Positions 22,910 through 32,105 of a DNA stretch of 39,126 nt are shown in pieces; the first letter of the stretch is position 1; each line of letters begins with the position of its first letter. The stretch is from positions 1 to 39,126 of the forward strand of contig QMPQ01000006.1 in assembly GCA_003648635.1 (NCBI GenBank), written 5' to 3'. Source of the DNA: Bacteroidota bacterium (lineage in GTDB: Bacteria > Bacteroidota > Bacteroidia > Bacteroidales > GCA-2748055). The translations under genes and the position numbers were made by a program. A model generated the notes under the pieces. It saw only the letters and a list, made by a program, of their open reading frames with translations, did not search any database and was not told where the DNA came from.

Positions 22910-24305
22910 TGTCTTTATTTTTTACGATCTGCGCCATTAGTTCGCCTTCCATGGCCAGCTTGTTGCCAACGAAAATTTCTGCATATACAAGTGCAATGCC
23001 ACGTCTGATCGGTTCCAGCAAATCTACTTTGATTATGAGTGTATCGCCGGGAATTACTTTTCTTTTGAATTTTACCTTTTCGATCTTCAGGAAATAGGTG
23101 GAGTAGTTTTCAGGATCGGGTACGGTTCCCAGTACCAGGATCCCTCCCACCTGGGCCGCTGCTTCAATCTGCAAGACCCCTGGCATCACTGGCTCCTCTG
23201 GAAAATGGCCGGTAAAGAAGGGTTCATTGGTCGTAACGTTTTTGATACCTACCACCGATTTCTCGTCCAGGTGGATTACCTTGTCAACCATCAGAAAGGG
23301 GTAGCGGTGCGGCAGCCTTCTTTTCACCTCATTGATATCGATAAGAGGTTCAAGATTGGGATTATATACAGGAATTTGTTTCTGAAGAGCCTCCTTTTTC
23401 ATTACCTGCCGAAGCGCCCTGGCAAATTCGTTGTTGCTCTGGTGTCCCGGGCGGGTGGCAATAATTTTGGCCTTGAACCATCGTCCCACCAGGGCCAGGT
23501 CACCAACCAGATCCAGGAGCTTGTGCCTGGCAGGTTCATTAGGAAAACGCAGGTCCACATTGTTGAGGATCCCTTCGGGCTGGACACTGATATGTGGTTT
23601 GTTGAACAGATCGGCCAGACGGTCCAGCTCTTTCTGCTCCCACTTACGGTCCACTATCACAATGGCATTGTCCATATCTCCGCCCTTTATCAGGTTGTTC
23701 TTGGCCAGGTACTCCAGTTCGTGAAGGAAAACAAAGGTGCGACAGGGGGCAATTTCTTCTTTAAAATTTTTTACCTCATCCAGGGAGGCATACTGGTTAC
23801 CCAGGAATTTGGAGTTGTAGTCGATCAGCACACTGATGCTCTGAATCTTATCAGGATAGGCGATGATATGGATGCCGTTCTCCTCATCGTAGTACTCCAC
23901 CTTTTCCTTCAGTATAAAGTACTTGCGGTTGGTGGTCTGATCCACTGCCCCGGTCTTGTCAATAGCATCTGCAAACTCCCGTGCACTGCCATCCAGGATG
24001 GGTGCTTCAGGTCCGTCCACCTCCACCAGCACATTGTCGATGCCCATTCCCACAAAGGAGGCAAGCACATGCTCAATGGTTGAGACCCGGGCTCCGTTCT
24101 CTTCCAGAACAGTTCCACGTGTAGTTTCCACCACATTTTCTGCCAATGCATTGATCAGGGGTTGTCCGGGGAGATCGGTGCGTTTAAAGATGTATCCGTG
24201 ACTATCGGGTGCAGGTAGGAAGGTCATATTGACCTCAACACCTGTGTGGAGACCTTTTCCTTTAAAAGATATAGGTGCCTTAAGTGTTCTTTGTTTTTCC
24301 GCCAT
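22902..24305 (-). CDS. lpxC/fabZ: Bifunctional LpxC deacetylase / FabZ dehydratase
   Basis: This 467-aa protein joins LpxC (about 1-310; zinc-site motif STIEHVLAS and HKLLDLVGDLALVG) to FabZ (about 320-465; RRLPHRYPFLMVD and GHFPEEPVMPGVLQIEA). LpxC commits UDP-acyl-GlcNAc to lipid A, and FabZ dehydrates 3-hydroxyacyl-ACP for fatty acid synthesis. The fusion is a recognised trait of Bacteroidota and balances two uses of the same hydroxyacyl pool. Both halves look catalytically intact. Confidence 0.97.
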   Translation of the reverse strand: MAEKQRTLKAPISFKGKGLHTGVEVNMTFLPAPDSHGYIFKRTDLPGQPLINALAENVVETTRGTVLEENGARVSTIEHVLASFVGMGIDNVLVEVDGPEAPILDGSAREFADAIDKTGAVDQTTNRKYFILKEKVEYYDEENGIHIIAYPDKIQSISVLIDYNSKFLGNQYASLDEVKNFKEEIAPCRTFVFLHELEYLAKNNLIKGGDMDNAIVIVDRKWEQKELDRLADLFNKPHISVQPEGILNNVDLRFPNEPARHKLLDLVGDLALVGRWFKAKIIATRPGHQSNNEFARALRQVMKKEALQKQIPVYNPNLEPLIDINEVKRRLPHRYPFLMVDKVIHLDEKSVVGIKNVTTNEPFFTGHFPEEPVMPGVLQIEAAAQVGGILVLGTVPDPENYSTYFLKIEKVKFKRKVIPGDTLIIKVDLLEPIRRGIALVYAEIFVGNKLAMEGELMAQIVKNKDND

Positions 24306-24350
24306 AAATCGAGGTCAAAGATATAAAATAAAGACGAATCGGATTAATGC

Positions 24351-25385
24351 TTATTGTGTTAGCCCGTCAACCTTCCGTTCAAGCTCGCTGATCTGTTCGC
24401 GCAATTTAGGCAGGTTGCGGAAAAGCAGGTAACTGCGCTGGTAAGGCCCGAATTCAAAAGCAGGAGAACCCTGGATTACGATGCCTTCTTCCTTGATGTC
24501 TTTGGTGATTCCAGACTGGGCAGCAATTTTAACTCCGCTGGCAATGTTGATATGCCCGATGAGACCCACCTGTCCTCCAAACATGCAATTCTTCCCCACT
24601 TTGGTGGAACCCGATATACCGCTCTGGGCGGCAATAACCGTATTCTCATCCACATCCACGTTGTGGGCAATCATGACCAGGTTGTCCAGTTTCACCCCTT
24701 TCCGGAGAACGGTAGCACCCATGGTGGCGCGGTCCACCGTGGTGTTGGCCCCAATTTCCACATGGTCCTCTATAATCACTTTGCCCACCTGTGGAACCTT
24801 CTCATAATTGTTATCCTGGTTGGGAGCAAATCCAAATCCGTCCCCGCCAATGATGGCACCGGCATGGATCACACACTGGGCACCGATCACACACCCTTCG
24901 TATACCTTGACTCCGGGATGGAGTATGGTACCTTCCCCGATCTTCACATGGTCGCCCACATAGACCTGGGGATAGAGTTGCACCTTGTCACCTATGGATG
25001 CGTTTTCAGAAATAACTGTGAAATCTCCCACATAAAGTTCTTTTCCCAATGAAGCTGAATCCGATACGGAGGCCATTTTGCTTATCCCGCTCTTCCTTGG
25101 CTTGCTTTGTTCGTAGAGCCTGAGTAGGGCTGCAAAGGATTCATAAGCGTTTTCAACCCTGACAAGGGTGGCACTGATAGCTTTCTGAGGCTGAAAATCA
25201 GCATTTACAATGACAATGGAAGATTGCGTATCGTAGATGTACTTTTCATATTTCGGATTGGCTAGGAAGGATAGAGTTCCGGGCTTTCCCTCCTCTATTT
25301 TGCTAATGTCGGTGACGGTGGCTTCGGGCTTGCCTTCCACCGTTCCTTTGAGGAATTCAGCGATAACAGATGCAGTAAAATTCAT
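24351..25385 (-). CDS. lpxD: UDP-3-O-acylglucosamine N-acyltransferase LpxD
   Basis: This 344-aa enzyme adds the second hydroxyacyl chain in lipid A synthesis. It has an N-terminal uridine-binding domain (about 1-100), hexapeptide repeats (about 105-300) with the catalytic His region NLVMIAHNVDV, and a C-terminal helix. It lies 45 nt upstream of lpxC/fabZ and 27 nt downstream of the HD gene. Confidence 0.96.
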   Translation of the reverse strand: MNFTASVIAEFLKGTVEGKPEATVTDISKIEEGKPGTLSFLANPKYEKYIYDTQSSIVIVNADFQPQKAISATLVRVENAYESFAALLRLYEQSKPRKSGISKMASVSDSASLGKELYVGDFTVISENASIGDKVQLYPQVYVGDHVKIGEGTILHPGVKVYEGCVIGAQCVIHAGAIIGGDGFGFAPNQDNNYEKVPQVGKVIIEDHVEIGANTTVDRATMGATVLRKGVKLDNLVMIAHNVDVDENTVIAAQSGISGSTKVGKNCMFGGQVGLIGHINIASGVKIAAQSGITKDIKEEGIVIQGSPAFEFGPYQRSYLLFRNLPKLREQISELERKVDGLTQ

Positions 25386-25412
25386 TCAGCTTAATTTTAT
25401 ATGTGCTTAACT

Positions 25413-26642
25413 CTATTCTTTTTCTTTAATGAAACGGGGGTAGCAAAGGAAATATTTTCGTACAGTTTTAGAAAGTACCGATATGTTCAGGATATCTGAA
25501 GCCTCTGCAATATCACGTGTATTACCATGCTTATCCATTATGGTGATCCGGTCGTCCATGTCACTGTATGCATAGTTGCTTATACTGTCCGATACTACCA
25601 GGTATTCAGCCTCCCGGGGGCTCATGTTAAGGTGCTCCCTCACACGGCCCCTGATCTCTGCAACACGATCAGCACTGAAGCTTTGCTTGTCCAATTCTAC
25701 CGAAAACAACTTCCGGTTGATCACTCCATTCGCTAACATAGACAACACCCTGTCCGAATTGTTGCACCAGACTTTTGCCGAGGCAAGAATATCATCGTCA
25801 TCGAGCAGGGAAAACTGTTCCAGTGAGACCTGCTTCTGCGCCTGAAGGAAGTAAGCCAGGGCGGGAGTGGCGAATAGCTTCTCTCCCCCGGATGTAAGAG
25901 TTTGTGCCCTTTTCAACATCAGCACCAGCACCTGTTCGGAGGCCACCACGGTGCGGTGAAGATAGACCTGCCAGTACATCAGCCTTCTGGCAATAAGAAA
26001 TTTTTCAATGGAGTAGATTCCTTTTTCTTCGACCACCAGCTGGTCATTGAGCACATTCAACATCTTAATGATCCGGTCCGATCCGATCACGCCTTCGGTT
26101 ACCCCTGTGAAAAAACTGTCACGCTTCAGGTAGTCGAGGCGGTCCATGTCGAGCTGACTGCTTACTAGCTGGTGCAGGAATTTTTTTGGGTAACGATTCC
26201 TGAAGATTTCAATGGCCATACTTAGTTCTCCCCGGAACTCCTTATTGAGCTGCTCCATCAACAAGAGGCTGATTTCCTCATGGGTGGTGTTCTTGATCAG
26301 ACTGTGCTCCAGGGAATGTGAGAAAGGTCCGTGTCCGATATCATGCAAGAGGATGGCAATGGTTACCGCCCTGGCTTCTTCATCGCTAATTGTGTGACCC
26401 TTGGAACGTATCACCTCAATGGCCAGACCCATGAGGTGCATAGCTCCCACGGCATGCTGGAAGCGAGTATGATTGGCACCCGGATAGACAAAATGTGTTA
26501 GCCCCAGCTGCCTGATTCTTCTCAGACGCTGGAAAAGAGGGTGTTCAATCAGGTCAAAGATCAGATCGTATGGAATCTTAATAAATCCATAAACGGGATC
26601 ATTGATGATTTTCAGCTTATTGGTGGAAGAGTAGTTCCCCAT
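25413..26642 (-). CDS. HD domain phosphohydrolase (dNTPase-like)
   Basis: The track uses a GTG at 26660, but a TAATTTTG -7 box covers it, so the ATG at 26642 (MGNYSSTNKLKI) is the better start (409 aa). The HD metal site is clear: RFQHAVG...HDIGHGPFSHSLEH (about 50-110). The protein resembles COG1078-type HD phosphohydrolases related to dGTPases and SAMHD1; its true substrate is unproven. A homologue upstream of lpxD is a common arrangement in Bacteroidota. Confidence 0.87.
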   Translation of the reverse strand: MGNYSSTNKLKIINDPVYGFIKIPYDLIFDLIEHPLFQRLRRIRQLGLTHFVYPGANHTRFQHAVGAMHLMGLAIEVIRSKGHTISDEEARAVTIAILLHDIGHGPFSHSLEHSLIKNTTHEEISLLLMEQLNKEFRGELSMAIEIFRNRYPKKFLHQLVSSQLDMDRLDYLKRDSFFTGVTEGVIGSDRIIKMLNVLNDQLVVEEKGIYSIEKFLIARRLMYWQVYLHRTVVASEQVLVLMLKRAQTLTSGGEKLFATPALAYFLQAQKQVSLEQFSLLDDDDILASAKVWCNNSDRVLSMLANGVINRKLFSVELDKQSFSADRVAEIRGRVREHLNMSPREAEYLVVSDSISNYAYSDMDDRITIMDKHGNTRDIAEASDILNISVLSKTVRKYFLCYPRFIKEKE

Positions 26643-26659
26643 TTGGGTTCTTTGTGGCA

Positions 26660-26667
26660 CAAAATTA
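26660..26667 (-). promoter_or_regulatory. -7 box for the HD-lpxD-lpxC/fabZ-lpxA operon
   Basis: On the minus strand TAATTTTG matches TAnnTTTG. It lies 17 nt upstream of the ATG at 26642 and overlaps the alternative GTG, which argues against the GTG start. Confidence 0.5.
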
Positions 26668-26717
26668 TGTTTTTATTGTCATAATCGTGTTTGTATCAGC
26701 GAAAAAACGATCTGTTT

Positions 26718-26748
26718 TTTGCAAATTTCATGATTTTATGTACTTTTG
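26718..26748 (+). promoter_or_regulatory. Bacteroidota promoter for rimP-nusA-infB
   Basis: TTTG (26718-26721), a 19-nt spacer and TACTTTTG (26741-26748) fit TTTG-N19-TAnnTTTG exactly. This is the cleanest promoter in the window. The predicted leader is about 57 nt and begins inside the track's longer ORF, supporting the rimP start at 26811. Confidence 0.75.
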
Positions 26749-26810
26749 CGCTGTCGTTGGAAGAGATTTGTTCTGGGGGGCTTTTGTCCCCTATTTTATT
26801 ACCAAAAAAA

Positions 26811-27236
26811 ATGATTACGACCGAGCTTATTACAGAACTGATTGCGCAACACCTTGAGGGAGGCGATGTTTTCCTTGTGGAAGTTGTTGTAAGGCCTGGG
26901 AATGCCATCAGGGTCCATGTGGATAGTCCGGATGGAATCGCCATTGACGAGTGTGTAAAGATTAGCCGTTTTGTGATTGATTCACTGGACCGCGATGAGG
27001 AAGATTATGCATTGGAGGTAAGTTCACCCGGATTGGGTGGCAGCTTCAAGGTAAAGCAACAGTATGAGAAGAATGTGGGTCGTGATATCGAGGTTCTTTA
27101 TACAGATGGCATCAAGGTAAAAGGCAAACTGGTCTCGGTGGAAGAGAATGGAATTGTCTTGTTGGTAAATGGTGACGACGAAGAGATAGGTTTTGAAGAT
27201 ATCAAAACTGCAAAAACAATAATATCATTTAATTGA
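26811..27236 (+). CDS. rimP: Ribosome maturation factor RimP
   Basis: This 141-aa protein helps mature the 30S subunit. I start it at ATG 26811 (MITTELITELIAQH) because the 40 extra residues of the track ORF are not conserved and overlap the promoter. Family features are VRPGNAIRVHVDSPDGIAIDEC and YALEVSSPGLGGSFK. It is first in the conserved rimP-nusA-infB operon, 15 nt before nusA. Confidence 0.95.
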   Translation: MITTELITELIAQHLEGGDVFLVEVVVRPGNAIRVHVDSPDGIAIDECVKISRFVIDSLDRDEEDYALEVSSPGLGGSFKVKQQYEKNVGRDIEVLYTDGIKVKGKLVSVEENGIVLLVNGDDEEIGFEDIKTAKTIISFN

Positions 27237-27251
27237 TTCAATAGTTGAGCA

Positions 27252-28487
27252 ATGGAAAATCTTAATTTGATAGAGACATTTTCCGAATTTAAGGAATTAA
27301 AGAACATCGACCGGGTGACCATGATGAGTGTCCTTGAGGATGTATTCAGGGGCATGTTGCTGAAGAAATACGGGACCGATGAGAATTTTGACATCATTAT
27401 CAATATCGACAAAGGCGACTTTGAGATTTGGAGAAACCGTGAAGTGGTTGAGGATAATGATGTGGAAGATGCAGCTGTGCAGATTACTCTGACCAGGGCC
27501 AAGGAGATAGACGATGATTACGAGGTGGGTGAAGAGGTGACCGACGAGGTAAAACTGGGTGATTTTGGAAGACGCGCTATCCTGGCTCTGCGACAGAACC
27601 TCTCTGCGAGGATCATGGAGCTGGAGAAGAATCATCTGTACAACAAGTACAAGGATCGCATAGGTGATGTGGTTACCGGTGAGGTATACCAGGTGTGGAA
27701 AAGAGAGATACTGATCCTGGATGATGAAGGTAATGAACTGATTTTGCCCAAGGCAGAGCAGATTCCCTCCGACTATTTCCGAAAAGGAGATACCATCCGT
27801 GCGGTTGTGGTAAAGGTGGATATGCGCAATGCCAATCCCCTGATTATACTTTCCAGAACCTCACCCATATTTCTGGAGCGTCTGTTTGAGTTGGAGGTTC
27901 CGGAGATTTTCGACGGACTGATCACCATCAAGAACATTGTAAGGGTTCCTGGTGAAAGGGCCAAAGTAGCTGTGGAGTCTTACGATGAACGAATTGATCC
28001 GGTTGGTGCCTGTGTGGGCATGAAAGGATCCCGCATCCATGGCATTGTCAGGGAACTTAAGAATGAAAACATCGATGTCATCAACTATACAAGCAACGTC
28101 CAGTTATTTATTACACGGGCGCTGAGTCCAGCCAAGATCACATCCATTAAGCTGGATGATGAGGAGAAGCGTGCAGAAGTTTACCTGCAGCCCAAGGAGG
28201 TAAGCCTGGCCATTGGCAAGGGTGGTCTGAATATCAAACTGGCCAGTCAGCTCTCGGGATATGAGATTGATGTATATCGTGAATCGAACGAGGACGATGA
28301 GGATGTGAACCTCGAAGAATTTGCTGATGAAATTGAAAGCTGGGTTCTGGATGAATTAAAGGCAATCGGATGCGATACTGCCAAATCGGTACTGAACCTG
28401 AGTGTAGCGGACCTGGTCAAAAGGACCGACCTGGAAGAGGAGACCATTTCGGACCTGGTCAATGTGCTTAAAGCAGAATTTGAATAG
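27252..28487 (+). CDS. nusA: Transcription factor NusA
   Basis: This 411-aa protein controls pausing, termination and antitermination. It has an N-terminal RNA polymerase-binding domain (about 1-130), an S1 domain (about 135-200), two KH domains (about 230-345; CVGMKGSRIHGIVRELKNENIDV and LAIGKGGLNIKLASQLSGYEIDV) and a short C-terminal helix-hairpin-helix region. It lies 6 nt before infB. Confidence 0.96.
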   Translation: MENLNLIETFSEFKELKNIDRVTMMSVLEDVFRGMLLKKYGTDENFDIIINIDKGDFEIWRNREVVEDNDVEDAAVQITLTRAKEIDDDYEVGEEVTDEVKLGDFGRRAILALRQNLSARIMELEKNHLYNKYKDRIGDVVTGEVYQVWKREILILDDEGNELILPKAEQIPSDYFRKGDTIRAVVVKVDMRNANPLIILSRTSPIFLERLFELEVPEIFDGLITIKNIVRVPGERAKVAVESYDERIDPVGACVGMKGSRIHGIVRELKNENIDVINYTSNVQLFITRALSPAKITSIKLDDEEKRAEVYLQPKEVSLAIGKGGLNIKLASQLSGYEIDVYRESNEDDEDVNLEEFADEIESWVLDELKAIGCDTAKSVLNLSVADLVKRTDLEEETISDLVNVLKAEFE

Positions 28488-28493
28488 ATTTAT

Positions 28494-31478
28494 ATGGCTG
28501 AAAGAAAGGCAACAAGGCTTAGCAAGGCTGCCAGGGAGTTTAACGTGGGGATTTCCACCATCGTTGAATTTCTTGGAAAGAAGGGACATGAGATCGATTC
28601 CAATCCAAACAATAAATTGGATCCGGATCTGTATGAACTCCTGCAGGAGGAATATAGTACAGATCTGAATGTTAAGAAAGAATCAGAGAAACTGACCCTC
28701 AAGAACCTTAGAGAGAGGCAGGAGTCGCTCTCGTTGGATGATGTCCCGGAAGCAGCCGAACAGGAGGAATCCGAAGAGTTAATTATTACCGATCATACCA
28801 CAGATGCGGCTGATACAGCAGCACCGGTAGTGGAAAAGGAGGCCCCGGTCTCTAAAGAGGAGCCTGAGCCTGAGAAGGAGAAGCCAGTTGTTGAAGAAAC
28901 TGCTGAGCCTCCTAAGGAGTCCAAAGAGGAAAAAGCAGAACCAAAGGCTGAAAAGAGTAAAAAGTCTGAGGAGCCTGAGAAGAAAGAGGAAGAAGCTGAG
29001 TCAGTTGAAGGAGGTCCCAGGGTTGTTGGAAAAATCGACCTGGACTCCATGAATCAGAAGACTCGTCCCAGCAAGAAGTCTAAGGCTAAGAGTGAAGAAG
29101 CTGAAGGCAAAGGAGAGGAGAAAGCAGAGGCTGGAAAGAAAACAAAAGCTGTAGCGAAGGAGAAGGCTGTAAAGAAGGAAGCCGAAAAAACTGAAAAGGT
29201 TGAGGCCAAAGAAACTCCTGAAGCTCTACCTGAGGAAAAAGTGGCAGAACAGCCTGAAGCAACAAAAGAGCCAGATGCCGGAGTAAAGGAGACGAAGACC
29301 AAGAAAGAATCTGAGGAGGAGTCAAACCTGATACCCACGCGAGTGGAGAAACTGACCGGTCCGACTGTTGTTGGTAAGATTGAGCTTCCAAGGAAAAGAG
29401 AACCCAAGAAAAAACCTGTGGCATCCAGTAAGGATGACCAGAACCTCGACCAGAAGAAAAAGAGAAAACGGATCAAGAAGGAAAGTGGTCCGGTAGATAT
29501 TGACCGGCAGAAACAGGCGGGTGCAGCAAGAGAAAGGGGAGGAAAGAAGAGGAAGCGTGGCACCAGGCCGGAGGTCAATGAAGAGGATGTACAGAAGCAG
29601 ATAAAGGATACCCTGGCCAAACTCACGAACAAAGGATCCAAATCAAAAACATCCAAATACAGGCGCGAGAAGCGCGATGCCGTACAGGCCAAGTTGCAGG
29701 AGGAAAGCGATCAGCTTGAGCAAAGACAAAATGTCTTGCAGGTAACTGAGTTTGTCTCAGTTAGTGAGTTGGCTTCCATGATGAGTGTTCCGCCCACAGA
29801 GGTGATTCAAACTTGTATGAACCTGGGGCTGTTTGTTTCCATCAACCAGCGTCTCGATGCGGAAACCATGTCATTGGTAGCCGATGAGTTTGACTTCAAG
29901 GTTGAGTTTGTTAGTGTGGATGTGGTGGCATCAATCCAGGATGAAGAAGATGCACCGGAAGATTTGCTTCCAAGACCTCCTATTGTGACCGTTATGGGTC
30001 ATGTGGACCATGGAAAAACCAAACTACTGGATGTGGTTCGTGATGCCAATGTGGTTGCAGGTGAAGCAGGAGGCATCACCCAGCATATCGGGGCTTACAG
30101 TGTGAAACTGGATGATGGACGTAGGATCACTTTCCTTGATACACCAGGTCACGAAGCATTTACGGCCATGCGTGCCAGGGGTGCAAAGATTACCGATGTG
30201 GCCATTATCGTAGTAGCTGCCGATGACGGGGTGAAGCCTCAAACAGTGGAGGCCATCAATCATGCCGCCGCCGCAGGAGTGCCCATTGTTTTTGCCATTA
30301 ACAAGATAGACCTTCCCGCAGCCAACCCGGAAAAGATTAAGGACGAACTAGCCCAGATGAACTATCAGACAGAGGACTGGGGAGGCAAGTACCAGAGTCA
30401 GGAAATTTCGGCCAAGGGAAATGTGAATATTGAAGAATTGCTTGAGAAGGTATTGCTGGAGGCCGAGTTACTGGATCTGAAGGCCAATCCTGAAAAAGCA
30501 GCACGAGGAACCATCATTGAATCGACTCTTGACAAGGGAAGGGGAAATATTGCCACCATCCTGGTTGAGTCGGGTACTCTGGAGATTGGAGATGTGGTAC
30601 TGGCCGGGCAACATTTTGGTCATGTAAAGGCCATGTTCAATGAAAGAGGAAAGAAAATAAAAACTGCAGGGCCATCCACTCCCGTCCTTATACTGGGGCT
30701 GAATGGAGCGCCACAGGCTGGTGAGAGTTTCAATGTCATGGATACCGATAAAGAGGCCAAGGAAATTGCTAACAAACGCGAACAATTGCAGCGTGAGCAG
30801 GAACTGAGGACCACCAAGCATATTACGCTGGATGAAATTGGACGCCGGATTGCCATTGGTAACTTCCAGGAGCTGAATGTAATCGTGAAGGGTGATGTGG
30901 ACGGATCCATTGAGGCTCTCTCCGACTCGCTTATTAAGCTGAGTACAGATGAGATCCAGGTCAATATCAAGCACAAGGCTGTGGGACAGATCTCGGAATC
31001 TGACATCCTGCTGGCTGCAGCATCCAATGCCATTGTGATTGGATTCCAGGTAAGGCCTTCACTTAGTGCCAGAAAGCTGGCAGAGAAAGAGCAAATCGAT
31101 ATTCGTCTCTATTCCATTATCTACGATGCGATTGAAGAGGTGAAGGCAGCCATGGAGGGTATGCTTGCTCCGGAGATCAAAGAGGATATCATTGGAACCC
31201 TGGAGATCCTGGAGGTATTCAAAATCACCAAGGTAGGAACCATTGCTGGCTGTATGGTCAGAGAAGGCAAAATCAGGAGAAACTCCAAGGTGCGGCTTAT
31301 CAGGGACGGTATTGTGGTCTACAGTGGAGAGCTGGGAACGCTGAAGCGTTTCAAGGATGAAGCCAAAGAAGTGGTTTCCGGTCTTGAGTGTGGATTGAAC
31401 ATTGAAAATTTCAACGATATCAAGGTTGGGGATATGGTTGAGGCTTATGAGGAAACAGAGTTGAAAAAAACCCTCTAA
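28494..31478 (+). CDS. infB: Translation initiation factor IF-2
   Basis: This 994-aa GTPase places initiator tRNA on the ribosome. An N-terminal IF2N-like helix (about 1-55) is followed by a long Lys/Glu/Ala/Pro-rich linker (about 60-415) that twice contains GPxVVGKI(D/E)L. A second IF2N-like region comes next (about 415-480), then the G domain with [10 protein letters not shown] (about 501), DTPGHE and NKID, and the IF2 C-terminal domains. The linker length is typical of Bacteroidota IF-2. Its antisense ORFs are frame shadows of the low-complexity DNA. Confidence 0.97.
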   Translation: MAERKATRLSKAAREFNVGISTIVEFLGKKGHEIDSNPNNKLDPDLYELLQEEYSTDLNVKKESEKLTLKNLRERQESLSLDDVPEAAEQEESEELIITDHTTDAADTAAPVVEKEAPVSKEEPEPEKEKPVVEETAEPPKESKEEKAEPKAEKSKKSEEPEKKEEEAESVEGGPRVVGKIDLDSMNQKTRPSKKSKAKSEEAEGKGEEKAEAGKKTKAVAKEKAVKKEAEKTEKVEAKETPEALPEEKVAEQPEATKEPDAGVKETKTKKESEEESNLIPTRVEKLTGPTVVGKIELPRKREPKKKPVASSKDDQNLDQKKKRKRIKKESGPVDIDRQKQAGAARERGGKKRKRGTRPEVNEEDVQKQIKDTLAKLTNKGSKSKTSKYRREKRDAVQAKLQEESDQLEQRQNVLQVTEFVSVSELASMMSVPPTEVIQTCMNLGLFVSINQRLDAETMSLVADEFDFKVEFVSVDVVASIQDEEDAPEDLLPRPPIVTVMGHVDHGKTKLLDVVRDANVVAGEAGGITQHIGAYSVKLDDGRRITFLDTPGHEAFTAMRARGAKITDVAIIVVAADDGVKPQTVEAINHAAAAGVPIVFAINKIDLPAANPEKIKDELAQMNYQTEDWGGKYQSQEISAKGNVNIEELLEKVLLEAELLDLKANPEKAARGTIIESTLDKGRGNIATILVESGTLEIGDVVLAGQHFGHVKAMFNERGKKIKTAGPSTPVLILGLNGAPQAGESFNVMDTDKEAKEIANKREQLQREQELRTTKHITLDEIGRRIAIGNFQELNVIVKGDVDGSIEALSDSLIKLSTDEIQVNIKHKAVGQISESDILLAAASNAIVIGFQVRPSLSARKLAEKEQIDIRLYSIIYDAIEEVKAAMEGMLAPEIKEDIIGTLEILEVFKITKVGTIAGCMVREGKIRRNSKVRLIRDGIVVYSGELGTLKRFKDEAKEVVSGLECGLNIENFNDIKVGDMVEAYEETELKKTL

Positions 31479-31504
31479 GCGCTCTTTCGATTTTAGTATA
31501 TTAG

Positions 31505-31527
31505 CATACCAAAGCATTATGGTATGT
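31505..31527. other. Inverted repeat overlapping the ruvA start
   Basis: CATACCA and TGGTATG are 7-bp exact arms with an 8-nt loop, the second overlapping the ruvA ATG at 31524. It may form a small hairpin in the infB-ruvA transcript; function is unproven. Confidence 0.35.
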
Positions 31528-32105
31528 ATGAATATATAGAGGGAGAATTTGTTGAGAAAAGTCCAGCACATCTGATTGTTCAGGCAGGCCATATGGCCTA
31601 CTACATTCACATTTCAGTTTTCACCTATAGCCAGGTCAGTAGCCAGAGCTCGGGAAGAATTTACCTCCATTTTGTGGTCAGGGAAGATGCCCAGATTCTT
31701 TATGGTTTCGGCGGCCGGGAGGAGCGTGAGATCTTCAGAATGCTTATTTCGGTCTCCGGTGTAGGTGCCAATACGTCCCGCCTGATCCTCTCTTCACTTT
31801 CACCGGATGAGATAAGCCAGGCTATTCTGGCCGGAAACGTTTCAATTTTGCAGGGAATTAAAGGGATTGGGGCCAAATCTGCCCAACGGATTATTATTGA
31901 CCTGAAAGACAAGCTTGGGAAAGGTGCAGGAATAGATGAATTATTCTTTTCGCAGGACAATACCAGCCGCGATGAAGCGTTATCTGCTTTAGTGGCACTG
32001 GGTTTTCCAAAGAAAACTATTGAGAAGACTGTGACCCGCATTTTATCAGAGCAGCCGGAACTTTCTGTAGAGGAGGTAGTGAAGGCTGCCTTGAAGTTTA
32101 TGTAG
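31524..32105 (+). CDS. ruvA: Holliday junction helicase subunit RuvA
   Basis: This 193-aa protein binds four-way DNA junctions and recruits RuvB. It shows the N-terminal OB domain (1-62; MYEYIEGEFVEKSP), tandem HhH motifs (about 70-130; SVSGVGANTSRLIL and GIKGIGAKSAQRIIIDLKDKL) and domain III (about 145-193; DEALSALVALGFPKKTIE). Its stop codon overlaps the sprA GTG start by one base. RuvB and RuvC are not in the window. Confidence 0.96.
   Translation: MYEYIEGEFVEKSPAHLIVQAGHMAYYIHISVFTYSQVSSQSSGRIYLHFVVREDAQILYGFGGREEREIFRMLISVSGVGANTSRLILSSLSPDEISQAILAGNVSILQGIKGIGAKSAQRIIIDLKDKLGKGAGIDELFFSQDNTSRDEALSALVALGFPKKTIEKTVTRILSEQPELSVEEVVKAALKFM

Noticed and set aside
29054-29692. 212-aa minus-strand ORF opposite infB
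   Set aside because: It is an artefact of the Lys/Glu-rich linker of IF-2 read on the other strand (Ser/Phe/Leu-rich).
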